From assembly GCA_022376465.1 (NCBI GenBank), contig JACDTU010000013.1, positions 113,501-177,500 on the forward strand: a stretch of DNA of 64,000 nt, written 5' to 3'. A program made the position numbers and the translations under genes. Positions within the stretch are counted from its first letter, which is position 1. Every line of letters begins with the position of its first letter. Below the pieces are notes generated by a model. That model was not told the DNA's origin, searched no databases, and worked only from the letters and a program-made list of their open reading frames with translations. This stretch comes from Cubamyces lactineus (lineage: Eukaryota > Basidiomycota > Agaricomycetes > Polyporales > Polyporaceae). Positions 44,890 through 56,139 of the stretch are shown in pieces.

Positions 44890-47223
44890 ACAATTTAGAC
44901 GCCATCCTCTCTTCCCAATCAGGAAGCGCCCTTAATGGCTCTTCCCACGTGCTCGTGCCTGTCCGCTCTTCCGCCCAGATCTGGATCGGCTGGTATGTTG
45001 GCGTTCTACAACACAACACACCCTCCATCCGGACAGCCCACATCCCACATCGACATCCATATCCGCTCTGTCGGCTCTGCGTGCCTCGACGATTGACTTG
45101 ACTTGTTGGATGAAACACGCCACGCGACGGCGGACATTACGCAGGGCCATGTCATCTTCGAAATCCCCCATCTCAATCTCTCCAGGGCCCACGACGGTCT
45201 TCCCCCGAGCCGCCGGCACGCCCTTCGCCCGCGTCGCGTCTGTCTGTAGACTGTGCTCTACCGTAGCTCGTACCTCTTCTCTGACCAGTAGCTATAGTCA
45301 CTCGCGCTCGTCGTCGCCGCTGTCGGTCCCAAGTGAAGCCGCGTGTCTCGTTGTTCTCACTCTGCTTGCGAGCCGTGCTCCTGGACCCGGGCGGTGCGGG
45401 GCTCTAGCGTTGGCTGGGCCTTGGTGTTCTGCAGCTCGTTCGCTCTCTTCCTCCATTCGTCCTCTGCTCTCCCTGCCAGCTTTGCTCTGCACTGGCTCGC
45501 GCACATCCCATGCTCCTCCTGCGATCCCTGTCTCCCTCTGCTGCGCCTTGTCACTCTCTAACCCGCTCTCCCACCCGGGATCGCCTTCCCACATCCATCA
45601 TCCTCCCCCCAGCCCGACTTCGCGTCTGTCCGACAAGCTCTGCTCGGACTTGTCCGTCCATCCCTCCCTCTCCTCCGTCCCCCGTAGAGCGGCCCAGGGC
45701 CCTCCGTTGGCGGATGGCTGTCCTTGTGGACATCTGCTTCCGCTGCCGTGTCCGCGTCCATCTCCGCCACCTCTCCACCTTCGGCCTCTCATTCTCCTCC
45801 CCAGGCTCTCCACACGCCGCTTCACAGTCTCGTTTCATTGCCCTTGTCCTCGCACCGGCAGCTGGCGCCGCAATACGGCTCTGTCACCGCCTTTTCGAGC
45901 GCGTGCCGTCCTACACTCCGCTTTCGCTCGTGTACTCGTCCGAGAGCCATTCAGCCTTTCTCCGTCTCGTTCCCTCCGAGGGTCCTCGTCGTGCGTGCCT
46001 TTGTACCTAAGCTAGGCGCCGAGGCCCTGACATCAATGACGTGAGGCTGCAGTTTTGTATATAGACGCCCGGCGAATAATCCTCGAAATTGGGGCCGGTA
46101 AGCGGATCCCGTTATTTGGCTCACGGAAGAACAAGTGCGTGGTCGTGCTTTGCGGTCGTATTGAGAACGTCGAGCGACTCGTCATGTCTCAGTACTCAGT
46201 GCTCGCTTCGGGCGGTAGGTACCTCTGACGATTTGCGTAACGGCATGCCTAAGCTGAGTCCTGCGACTACAATTCGTACGGCATACAGGCAACGATCTGG
46301 AGGTACAGCCCATCGTCGGCAGTACGCAGATGTGTGAGAGGCGAGGTATGGTCTAACAAGAAGTCCACTGTAAACAATTCGGAATTATAGATCGCGACCG
46401 CCCCCAGCGTCACTGGGTAAGGTCTCCGAGTCCTAGCGGGCCACCAAGCGTCCGCGCCCATAATTGCGCCCTCGTATCCAACCACGCCTTTTCCTTCTAC
46501 CCAACCCGCCTCGAGATCAGCTGGAAATCGACCTAGGGGGAATGCTCGACACGACAGCCATGCGCGTGCTGCAATGGGGACCAACCAACTCTGGCTGCGG
46601 CACTCCTAGTGAAGGGTTAGGCGATACGCCTCCTGGTGTTTCAGTCCGAGTCCGGGTCGACGACGCTTGACGGATGCACCGCGGTGCTCCCGTCATCGGT
46701 GGCGGCATCGAAGGATGCGGCGGTAACAGCGTCAGCATGTGAGTTCCCCTGGTCTCCGCGGCCTGAGTGTAGAGGGCTCCATGCACGATGAGAATAGGCA
46801 CTGATTTCTTGTCAATCGTGCGGGAGTGAGCGTACGCCGATGGGGACCAGATGTCAATGATTCGGACGGGCGATCTGCGTCGTGGATGCAGCACGATGTG
46901 CCGGTAGAGAGGTGCGACGGAGAGGGTGCCTAGGGCCTAGAGCGGGCTTGGGAGGCAAGGACGTTCGCGCGGCCGTGCGAGGTGGATGTCGGGATGTAAC
47001 AGGTACTGTACGGCGCGATACGGTTTACGTGGAGCGGCCCAGCTCGCGATGGGCGCAAAGTTTGTGTGAAGTAGGAAGGGAAAGGAATATGGAACACGCG
47101 AGTACTCGTATGGAGCTATGAGCTACACACGGTCTTCTCTCGACTGGTGGAATGATCTACTCACTCGATACAGGACCGTTTAACGATATAAAGGCTGGGA
47201 ATAGTCGTGTGACGATCCTGCAA
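44890..47223. other. intergenic region, no certain gene
   Basis: About 2.3 kb. A minus-strand frame at 44932-45219 reads protein-like (GDFEDDMALRNVRRRVACF) but has no match and no consistent splice partner. From about 45.38 to 46.01 kb the plus strand is pyrimidine-rich and gives a 305-codon Ser/Pro/Leu frame that I treat as noise. Minus-strand frames at 46267-46584 and 46517-46894 have ordinary composition but no recognised domain. Confidence 0.4.
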
Positions 47224-48830
47224 CTAGTCCACGAAGCTGAGGGAAAGCCGTGTCAGCACGAATTCTGCGAGAGAGAGACGGCTTACGCACCGCCGAGTCT
47301 CATGAGGTACAATGTCGAGACACTTTCTCGCTACCAGTACTGGAAAACGATCCATAAGACGTGCAATCTGTTGTCGAAGTTGGTCGGAGGCCATCCCTGG
47401 CATATCCAGGTAGAACATCTTGAACTCGGGGAAATGCAAGCTCTCTATGAGCTGGACCAGGTCCACGCAGGCAGCTTCGAGCGCCGCGACTCGAATGTCC
47501 TCTTCGGTGAAGTCGCCCACTTCGCTGGCGTTGAGGTGGATGCGGCGTGTACGCAAGTCGGCCGACTTGACAGACCTCACTGGCAGCACCGCTGCGACTC
47601 TTCTGATGATGGCCTCCGACGGTAATGTGCTCCAACGCTGGATAGGAGAACGCAGATAGAGAACCAGATCTCGTAATCGTGGCAGAGCTTCGAATACGGG
47701 GTATAGAGCTGATCGTGTGCCATACGATCCGCTGATCAGTGCGTATCCGTGTAGACAAAAGGCACAGTACTAGTGCTCACCGAGCACTTCCCGGGCTTTT
47801 GTTGTCTGAACTGTGCAACAGAAGAAGGCTGTAGTCCTTCTCTAGCTGTTCTATGGTGTGACCCGAATAATGCGAAGAATGCGCTAGACTCGGATTCATA
47901 CCCGCGATGAAGTCCGGATTCATCATGCTGATATATCTGCAGCAGCGGACGTTATGTGTGGACTGACTTCCCGCATTAGGTACTAGTAGGCACCTTCATA
48001 GGCGGCGGCCTGCCTCCCTTGCCCTTCCAGTGGGTGAGACTCGTGCTCAAGCTCAGGTGTTTGACTGGCGGTAGCTCCTCCTCGAGCTGCGATTGATCGC
48101 AGTGCTTCTTGAATGGGTTGATGACCGATGAGACAGAGGTGCGTGTCGAGTGCGCACCGATCCAGTAGACATCGATCAGGGTCAGTACACGGACATTCAA
48201 ATGAGTTGAGAGCAGCGAGGACAGGTCGCTTATGTTCTGAATGTTCAGGCGGCCGAGCTTCAGTGAGGTGACGCCGAACAATCGGATGGATTGGTACGAC
48301 AGCAATCGATGCCTCGGCAGTAAGCCCGCTGAGCCATCTCCCCTTTGCGTTTCGTAGGTGATTTGTCTCAGCGCAGGTGATTCATGCAGTAACGGTGCGA
48401 GGACGACAGGGACCGAGTGGATCGTGACATTGGACGATCTAGCAAGCGTAATGTAAGCAGAGGTACTACCATCTCGAACGCAAATGTACAACCGCTGCCA
48501 AAGTTTGAATCGTCGGATGGCTCTGTGAAGATGGGGGACGTTTTACGTAGAGGGACTGGTGGATACTACAGAGCAATGTCGGCGACGCAGGGTCGTCAAC
48601 GACTCGTATCTTGCGGAATAGAAGTGGTTGGGCTATGAGACGCTATGCCGGCACGGCCGCACACGAGGGAGCATGCGCGATGGCGAAGGAAGAGAAGGCG
48701 ATCACTGCGTGTCAGTCTCATCGCGAAGCGTTCTGAAATGTAAGCGCAGACATCACGAGGAAGAGGCGGAACCATAGACCGCAATCGAGGGACAAGCTGA
48801 GGGGTACAAGTTGCCATCGGATCCAGGAAT
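47224..48830 (-). pseudogene. degraded F-box / LRR-like gene
   Basis: Three minus-strand blocks resemble Agaricomycete F-box proteins. At about 48.83-48.64 kb lies an F-box-like start: PPLPRDVCAYISERF, then RACSLVC. At 48.53-47.98 kb an LRR-like block contains LLHESPALRQI and SIRLFGVTSLKLGRL. At 47.8-47.22 kb a block contains YPVFEALPRLRDLVLYLRSP and NASEVGDFTEEDIRVAALEA. A good intron (about 47798-47740, GTGAGC...CAG) joins the parts of the last block. The F-box block runs out of frame right after SLVC, and joining the middle to the last block requires a weak GTACCT donor. It could still be an intact gene with unusual splicing. It is not a close copy of the 3-10 kb paralogues. Confidence 0.5.
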
Positions 48831-49037
48831 GAGTACTTGCATATGCATCTGACTACATGTACAAGGTATCCGTTCACGGCGTCGGCGGCAAGGACCCCGG
48901 AAAGCTCGGAGTACGACCATGTGGCCACTACGTGACTCGGTCCACACGTTGAACCTGAACGCAGTAGGCCACCGTTCGTGATCCACCCCTGGTCCCCGTC
49001 GTGTATTGTTGACGTTTTTGCAGAAGTACTGCGGGCG

Positions 49038-50599
49038 ATGGTGGCAAAAACAGTGTTCCGCCTGTCCAAGGCCATCAAAGCTACCAGTCGTCCGCCGTAA
49101 GTTAGAACACAACACTTCTACGTTCATTTATGACTGAAGCCGAATCTCCCTCCCGAGTTGTTGCAACACACATTGACGGTTCTCTTTTGCTTATACAGAA
49201 TCCCGCAGGCCTACGAATGGGCCGAAAAGTATGCAGCCACTGCCGCGCGGCCCCTTCTCGACATGTCGCAAGGCGTACCTGGCGTGCCCCCACCTTCGAC
49301 ACTGCTTGACGCACTCGGACGCGTTTCGTCCGCTCCAATGAATTGTGGTTACATTCCTGCCGCGGGCTTACCAGAACTCCGCAAGGCGATGGCAACGGCC
49401 ATGAAAGAGTCATACGGCGCGGATGCGGACGTTACGCACGAAGACATCGCTATCACCGCCGGTTGCAACCTAGCATTTGTCACCGTGGCGATGGCACTCG
49501 CAGATGCGGGGGATGAAATCATTCTGCCTGTACCGTGGTATCCAATATTCCTGGCTATTGTTGTGCCTTGTATCGCGGAGTTGACGTTACGTGCTTGCGG
49601 TGTCCCAGGTACTTCAACCACGAGTACGTACAGTGTACCTTAGCTTTTGGGGTAGCTGATAGATCCAACAATATGCTAGGATGACGCTGACGATGCTAGG
49701 GATTGAACCCGTCTTGCTACACACCTACGCACAAGAGGGCTTCTTGCCCTCTCTTGAACGTTGCGCCGCCCTCATCACCGAGAAAACCAAGGCAATCGTC
49801 CTTGTAACTCCCAACAACCCGGTATACGCTATATGATATCAGATCTGGGCTATGCACTGAAGCGTCTCTACAGACCGGCGCGGTATATCCTCCGAGCCTC
49901 TTGGCCTCCTTTGCCGCCCTCGCGCGCAAGCATAACGTGGCCCTTGTCGTGGACGAGACTTACCGTGACTTCATCACGACGCACGCGCCTCATCGCCTCT
50001 TTTCTAAACCCTCAGGCAACTCCGCGGCGCAGCCCGGTGACGATACGGTGCCCTCAGGATGGGAGTGGCGTTCTACGTTCATCCACCTCTTCTCGTTCTC
50101 CAAGTCGTATTGCATCCCAGGACACAGGCTCGGCTTGATATGCGCGTCACCTGACATCATGCCCGCGCTGATCACTGCGCTCGACTCCCTGCAGATTTGC
50201 CCACCCCGGCCTCCACAGGTAGCCCTAGCGCCGCTCATTCCATCCCTGCAACCGTTCGTGCATGCGACAGCGGAGGCGGTCGCTCATCGGCACATGCTGT
50301 TCAAGGCGAAGTTGCCGCCACGGTGGAGGATCGGTTCGCAGGGAGGTTACTATGCGTTCGTCAGGCATCCGTTCAAGGGACTGCACGCAAATGACGTGTG
50401 CAAACGGCTGGCGCAGGAAATGGGAGTCGTCACGCTGCCGGCTGGCTTCTTTGGGCCAAAGGGAGAGGAGGATCAGACGGTGATGGATGAGGATCGGTGG
50501 GTGCGTTTCTCGGTGGCGAACGTAGACGATAGGAAGGTGGAACTGGTGTGCGAGAGGCTGGCGGAAAGCGAGAAAGCCTTTGGGTGGGACTTGGATTGA
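49038..50599 (+). CDS. PLP-dependent aminotransferase, class I/II
   Basis: Exons join(49038..49096, 49199..49537, 49609..49623, 49680..49821, 49874..50599), 426 residues. Motifs: MSQGVPGVPPP near the start, GYIPAAGLPELR, ITAGCNLAF, PVPWYFNHEM (the 15-nt third exon supplies YFNHE), TPNNPTGAVYPP, VVDETYRDF with the pyridine-binding Asp, and SFSKSYCIPGHRLG, whose Lys (about 262) forms the Schiff base. This is the fold-type I family of aspartate- and kynurenine-type aminotransferases. Amino donor and acceptor are not predictable. No targeting signal is obvious, so it is probably cytosolic. An intron candidate near 50218 was not used because the frame reads on with good family sequence. Confidence 0.9.
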
Positions 50600-50673
50600 A
50601 CTGGATGGATTGGTATATTTGTGTAGGCCGTCGTGCACACGAGATAGAATCACCTGGGAAAGTGGAGCAAAAA

Positions 50674-50761
50674 TGGACCCTCCGAGAATCGAACTCGGGA
50701 CCCTTGCATTGCATATGGTAACCTCATAAGTACAAAGCTCTACCGATTGAGCTAAGGGTCC
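50674..50761 (-). tRNA. tRNA-Ile(UAU) with intron
   Basis: 88 nt on the minus strand. Acceptor stem GGACCCT/AGGGTCC, discriminator A; D stem GCTC/GAGC; anticodon stem TTGTA/TGCAA; T arm CCGAG-TTCGATT-CTCGG. The anticodon loop starts CTTATG, giving anticodon UAU at 34-36 after U33. A 15-nt intron (AGGTTACCATATGCA) follows position 37, the canonical place, and contains ATA that can pair with the anticodon. Confidence 0.92.
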
Positions 50762-50944
50762 TCGCCCATGTACGGCGTAGGCAACAAATATAAGCAGAGC
50801 TCAATGGACGTATTCCGCACTGGACCGCGACATGGCTCGAATCTTGAAGTTGTTCTCCTCCTCCGTCCTGAGCACTGTCTGTGTCCTGCCTATCACTCTT
50901 TCGCGTCTCTGATCCTTGCTTGAGGCTGCTGGATACTGCGCGCG

Positions 50945-52746
50945 ATGATACAGACAGGACTGATTCAGAACGCGCACAATGACCTGGTGACGGACGCGTC
51001 CTACGACTTCTACGGTCTGCGTCTCGCCACCTGCAGCCTCGACCAACGGTCTGTCTCTCTTCTCGACTTGCATCGTTAATATCTCTAATCCTGTGTTCTC
51101 AGAGTAAAGGTATGGCGATTGGACGAAAGCGACGGCTCCTGGTCCCTCGAACACGACTGGAAGGTAACGCTATCCTCCGCGTCCGCGACATTGGACTCTG
51201 ACCCACCGCGCGCGCACCTCCTCCCCAGGCCCACGATGCAGCCATCTCCAAAGTCAGCTGGGCCCACCCAGAGTTTGGCACTATCCTCGCCACCGCCTCC
51301 TTCGACCGCACCGTCAAGATCTGGGAGCAGGTCCCCGCCACTGAGCCGGACGGCATCGGGCTCAACGGCCCAAATGGAGGTCAACCCTCCGCGAGCTCCT
51401 CGAAGTGGGTCGAACGCGCGATGCTCGTCGATGCCAAAGGCACTGTCCGCGCTGTCGAGTTTGCTCCGCAGCATTTTGGCCTCAAGCTGGTGAGTACTTG
51501 GTCCTCCCCCTATGCTTCACCGCAAGGCCTTGCTCGTGTCCCCCAACTGACGGGTGCTTTTTACGTTCAAAGGCGACCATCTCCTCGGACAACTACCTTC
51601 GGATCTATGAATGTCTGGAGCAGCCCTCGCTTGCGACCTGGCATCTTCTAGAAGAGGTTGACGTGCTTGCCCTGCCTACCGCGTCGCCCTCAACGCGCTC
51701 AAACGCGCAGACTCTCACGAACGCGACTCCGATGCAGTCATCTGCACCTTTAGACGGAAACTCGGTCTCCTTGGTCGCGCACGCGCTCCAACAGCAACAA
51801 GCTGCGCAGAGTCAGGTCCCTGGACGGCCGGGACTGGGCACGCGAGAGGTACGGTGATGATCAACAGGGCGTGCGTGGTACCATTACACAGATATTAACG
51901 AAGGGTCGCAGGCGGATGGCGGCTGGTGTATATCGTGGTGCAAGGACAAGTACTGGGGCGAAATCATCGCCGCAGGTTGTGGTATTGACGGGATCGTGAA
52001 GGTGCGTGGTTCCTTTCCTGCCAGGTGACAAGCCCGTTCAAGCGACAACCTCTTTCCCTTGCAGATCATTCAAATCCCGCCCTCACGGCGCCCTTCGACC
52101 CTCCTCACGTTGAACCCCTCGCCATCCTCGTCCGCCTCATCCGACCCCTTCTCAAGACCATCCACAAACCCTTCCACAAACGCCTCCACAATCGGCGTGT
52201 CCAACGGCGCGGGCGACGCCACTTCCGCCTCAGATGCGGCGTCCACCTCCAACGGCACGTCTGCAAAGACGTTCGCCGTCACCTCCGTCGCGTGGGCACC
52301 TTCGTGCGGCCGCTCGTACCACCTCGTCGCCACCGGCTCGCGCGACGGACACGTGCGGATATGGCGCGTCAAGCCGCCGACCCCCAGCGAGGATCTTGAG
52401 GAGGACGAGGGCTACGGAGATGGTGAGGGCCAGGACGGGAATGAGGCAGGGCGCTGGTCGGCGACGGTGGTGGGCGACTTTGATGACCACAAGTTCGCGG
52501 TAGGCAGGGTGGAATGGAATATCACCGGGTACGTCCCTCTCTTGCTGCATGATTGAATGCGGTACTGACTGGCGAGTGGCTCATTGCAGGACGATATTGT
52601 CTTCAGCAGGAAACGATGGACGGGTACGGTTGTGGAAGATGACGGCGGGTAATGTGTGGCGACCGGCTGGGCATATCAGCGTCGAACAGGCGGAGGAGCT
52701 GCAAGCCGACGTAGACATGGGCGACATGGCGGGCGAGGACTCATGA
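50945..52746 (+). CDS. SEH1: nucleoporin SEH1, WD40 protein
   Basis: Exons join(50945..51048, 51103..51163, 51229..51489, 51573..51848, 51912..52001, 52065..52528, 52590..52746), 470 residues. WD-type blades are visible: [122 protein letters not shown] and TILSSAGNDGRVRLWK. The order and wording match SEH1/SEC13-type propellers; the [15 protein letters not shown] opening is typical of SEH1. It is expected in the Y-complex of the nuclear pore and in the SEA complex that regulates TORC1. Two low-complexity inserts, one Gln/Ala and one Ser/Thr/Asn, lengthen it beyond the yeast protein. Confidence 0.92.
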
Positions 52747-53147
52747 TGATCTTCCTAGACTGTTATGTTCAGTGTAATGATATCCAGTATACAAAGTGCG
52801 GAAACCCGGACGCTAGCAGCTATACGTGAAGTGGGCAAACGTGAGTTCAATCGACAACATGCTATATTGCGGATAGCGAGTAGCATTTAGACATGCGAGT
52901 GTATAACGAGGAACGAAGCAGCTTCTGAGAACGATAGATACGTGGTATAAAGAAAGCAGCAAAGCAAGTTCGGGACGAAAGCAAGCAGCGAGGCGCGAAG
53001 GGACAACTTGATGCACGAGCGTGGTCATACGAGACATACTGTTGAGAAACGGGCTCGGATCAGCCTTCCAGTACTTGAGACATTGAGGACGAAGGGGCGA
53101 GCTGCATACCTTGAACATAGACATGGAAGGTCATAATCGCGCTCGCG
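52747..53147. other. intergenic between convergent genes
   Basis: About 400 bp after SEH1 with no coding signal; probably 3' UTR sequence for both flanking genes. Confidence 0.45.
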
Positions 53148-53480
53148 CTATGGCCGATGCCGCTGGCCCGTGGTCCACAGCCAATACGCGGTCCCAAAGC
53201 TCAGGAGCATTGCACACCCGAGCAGCGCGACGAGCAGCGCCATCCGTTTCTCGTACGACGCGGGAACAAAGCGAACTCGGGGCATCGGCTCCCTCGCAGT
53301 ACCATCGGAAGAAGCAGGCCGAGTGGATGCGAGGCTGGAAGACGAGGAGGGGCGAGAGGAGGATGGGGAGGGGGAGAGACGTGCGGGCGGGGCGCGGAGG
53401 CGGTAGGAACCTTTCTCAAGGGAAATTGAGGGCGAGGCCTGGGCGATACGGATGGATGGGATTTGAAACGGCATCGTCAT
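53148..53480 (-). CDS. hypothetical small single-pass membrane protein
   Basis: Intronless, 110 residues, starting at the ATG at 53480. The first 85 residues are polar with a long Ser-rich, low-complexity stretch. A basic segment (YEKR) precedes a strong hydrophobic helix (MALLVALLGCAMLLSFGTAYWLW) and a short basic end (TTGQRHRP). This suggests a tail-anchored or single-pass type II protein. No family is recognised. Support is the membrane segment and plausible start; a chance frame is possible, and further upstream in-frame Met residues exist. Confidence 0.45.
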   Translation of the reverse strand: MTMPFQIPSIRIAQASPSISLEKGSYRLRAPPARLSPSPSSSRPSSSSSLASTRPASSDGTAREPMPRVRFVPASYEKRMALLVALLGCAMLLSFGTAYWLWTTGQRHRP

Positions 53481-54757
53481 GCAGTCCGCTCTCTCGGGTA
53501 TGGTTGGGCAAGACCTGAGGGAGCCTATGAGGCGAGGGGACTGGAATGCTGTCAAGATGGATTGTACGGGGCTGGAAGGACGTGACTGGTGCCCGTACAG
53601 AGAGCGCAGGGATTAGACTGAGCGAGATACGAACAGTTTCGCGTAGCTGACGGGGTCGGACGTGGTATACCAAGCGTGCGCGACGCCCGAAGCACGCGTT
53701 CTGTGCGGTACGGCACTTACGAGGATCGCTAGGTGCGCGTTTCAGCAGCATTCGAAATATACAGAACGATGCGTCAGGTGCATACCAGGGAAACTTGCAG
53801 CCGCTAGGCCAGGCAGATAGACAGCTTCGTCTTATGACTTGCGGATGTTCACGCACTAAACTGCCTCCGAGTGCGGCCTTGTTACAGGATGCGGAATTTG
53901 CAGCCAAAACACCAGAGCGACTTGGTGAGGGTGTCGGACAAGCAGGTGAGTTTCCGAGAGACAGACGTGCAGTCAGCCACTGGACTAGGCAACGATGGTG
54001 GTGGTAGCAGGACAAGACCCAACTCGGTCTCCAAGCTCCTTGCGACGCGACAATCGTGCTCTTCGCCATCTCACATCATCCAAACCCTTCGGGGCCACAT
54101 ATGATCTTCACATTTTATCGCTGTTCACAGGCTACATACCTTTCTACCACTTTATAGATGTCTACGGCAGGGACACATGCTGGTGTCGCAGTGAGGCGCA
54201 ACATACCAACCACGAAAACATTTGTGAACACACAGGCGAGGATCGACCAGCGGAAGTGAGCGAGAGACGGCCGTAGATCGATGTACAAGAGACGACAGAG
54301 ATGAGAGATATGTGACAGTCATTGCGAGAAGATAGTACTAGTCGTGAACGTACGCGGGGGTATTACGAACAGTAACGGTGAGCGGGCGACGACGGTGGGC
54401 TGGAGAGGGACGGACGAAGAACGGGAGGATGAAAGGAGGCAGGATGAGAGGCGACGGTAAAGCATAATAACGAGTCGGAAGGACTGCGGTCGCGGGCATG
54501 GGTGCTAGCCCAAGCCGACGGCCGAAGAACGAACTGTGACTTCCCCATATCGCCGTCCTCCATCCTCGCCCACCGGCGGAGCAAATAGAAAGCGCGTGCG
54601 TGCATGCGTGTCTGAAAGCGAGCGAAACGAAGCGGGTAACGACGATTCTCCTTCCTAGCAAGCCTGTTGCGGTACTCGGAGACAAAGGAGCGTAGACCGC
54701 ATGTGGGAGTGTCCTGGCGAGCCGGAAAAGACGACCTTCGTGTACACCTCGACGCGC
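53481..54757. other. intergenic, no gene recognised
   Basis: About 1.28 kb between the small membrane-protein ORF and RHO1. A minus-strand frame at 53416-54069 shows no family resemblance. The portion nearest 54757 is likely RHO1 3' UTR. Confidence 0.45.
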
Positions 54758-55806
54758 TCAGAGCACGATACAGTGGCTCTTCTTGCTACCCCGAGGCCGG
54801 GAGAGAAGGGCGGCACGAGTCGCGTACTGGAACACTTCACGGACGCCCTCGCCCGTCCTGGCCGAACACTCGAGATAGTGCCGGGCGCCAATCTTCTGCG
54901 CAACCGCCATGCCCTAAACGACGTGACTCGTCAGTTTCACCGTGTACACGCGTCAAGTAGGGTCGTCGCGCGTTTCAAGGCAGGTATGGCAGAAAGAGGG
55001 TACACAAGGGGAGTGGGAAGGATGGAGCGCGCACGGATCGAGATGGACGGGAAGGCGGCATGATGCGATATGTAAGAGGGAATGACGAGAATAGGCACAC
55101 ATACCTCCTCAGGGGTGACTGGCCGCTGGTTGGTCTTCCGGAGCTCCTCAATCACCCTGGGGTCCCGCCTGAGATCCTTCTTGCAGCCGACGAGGATGAT
55201 GGGAAGGCCAGCGCAGAAGTGCATGACTTCGGAAATCCACTGTTAGAACGCAAGCGCAGGGACGATAAGAAGGAAGATGAGAGAACGGGGGGTCTGCGGT
55301 CAGAATAGCCAAACACTAAGTTTGTGGAAAAGCAACGAACCTTCTCCTGCACGTTGTCGAGGGAATCGGGGGAGTCAACAGCGAAGCAGATGAGAATGAC
55401 GTGGGAGTCGGGGTAGGAGAGGGGGCGGAGACGATCGTAGTCTTCCTGGCCGGCAGTATCCCACAAGGCAAGCTCGACGTGCTTTCCGTCAACCTCTACA
55501 TCGGCGACGTAGTTCTCGAACACGGTGGGGACGTAAACCTGAAAGGCGGGGAAGGAAGGGTTAGCGCCAGGGATACGCACGCGATCATCGCCACGTCTGC
55601 AGATGGGTGTTGGGAGTGCGTGGGGAGCAGAAAGGAGAACTGACCTCTGGGAAAGTGCCCTTGGAGAAGACAATCAAGAGACAGGTCTGTTTGTGCGAGA
55701 AATGAGATGAGTATGGGGAGGAGGGATATACGGAGGAGTTGATTGATATGACCTTTCCGCAAGCACCATCACCGACGATGACGAGCTTCCTGCGTATTTC
55801 GGACAT
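54758..55806 (-). CDS. RHO1: Rho-type small GTPase RHO1
   Basis: Exons complement(join(54758..54913, 55105..55239, 55341..55538, 55645..55686, 55753..55806)), 194 residues, the normal Rho size. G1 is GDGACGKT (split by intron 1 before Thr), switch [19 protein letters not shown]3 [19 protein letters not shown]4 VGCKKDLR, and G5 [10 protein letters not shown]. The Rho insert region is [13 protein letters not shown]. The protein ends in the CAAX box CIVL; a final Leu favours geranylgeranylation. RHO1 acts at the plasma membrane in cell-wall glucan synthesis, the cell-integrity MAP kinase path and actin polarity. The last intron (191 nt) is long for this window. Confidence 0.95.
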
Positions 55807-56139
55807 GACGGTCGTACAGAAGAAAGGGGATAGAAAGAAGGAGACTTGAGTGGGAAGAGGGGGAGGAGGAGGAGATGGAGGATGATGAGAGACGGAGAGA
55901 CGAGGACGAGGAGACGTTGCCAGCCTCAAGACGCACCCGGTCACGATGGCTCTGTTTGGCTCCGCCCATTTCAACTCTTGCCCTTTCCAGCCAGCTTATG
56001 TCACCCATCAGGCCCGTGCGTGCGACCCTCCTGCCCGTCTGGGCTGCTTGCACCGCCCGCCCTTTGCCCTTTTCGGACTGATCCCGCCGGCAGACCGACG
56101 TGAACACCGCCCTGCTCATCGCCTCCGCCTCTTTCCTCG

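Noticed and set aside
44363..45118. A WW domain at the start of the phosphatase (TGTSTWEEP)
   Set aside because: Only the C-terminal half of the WW pattern is present, with no LPxGW opening or tyrosine pair before it, and it precedes the likely TATA box.
45098..46015. A 305-codon plus-strand open frame, Ser/Pro/Leu/Arg-rich
   Set aside because: Composition follows from the pyrimidine-rich tract; all three frames and the opposite strand are also open there, and no domain is visible.
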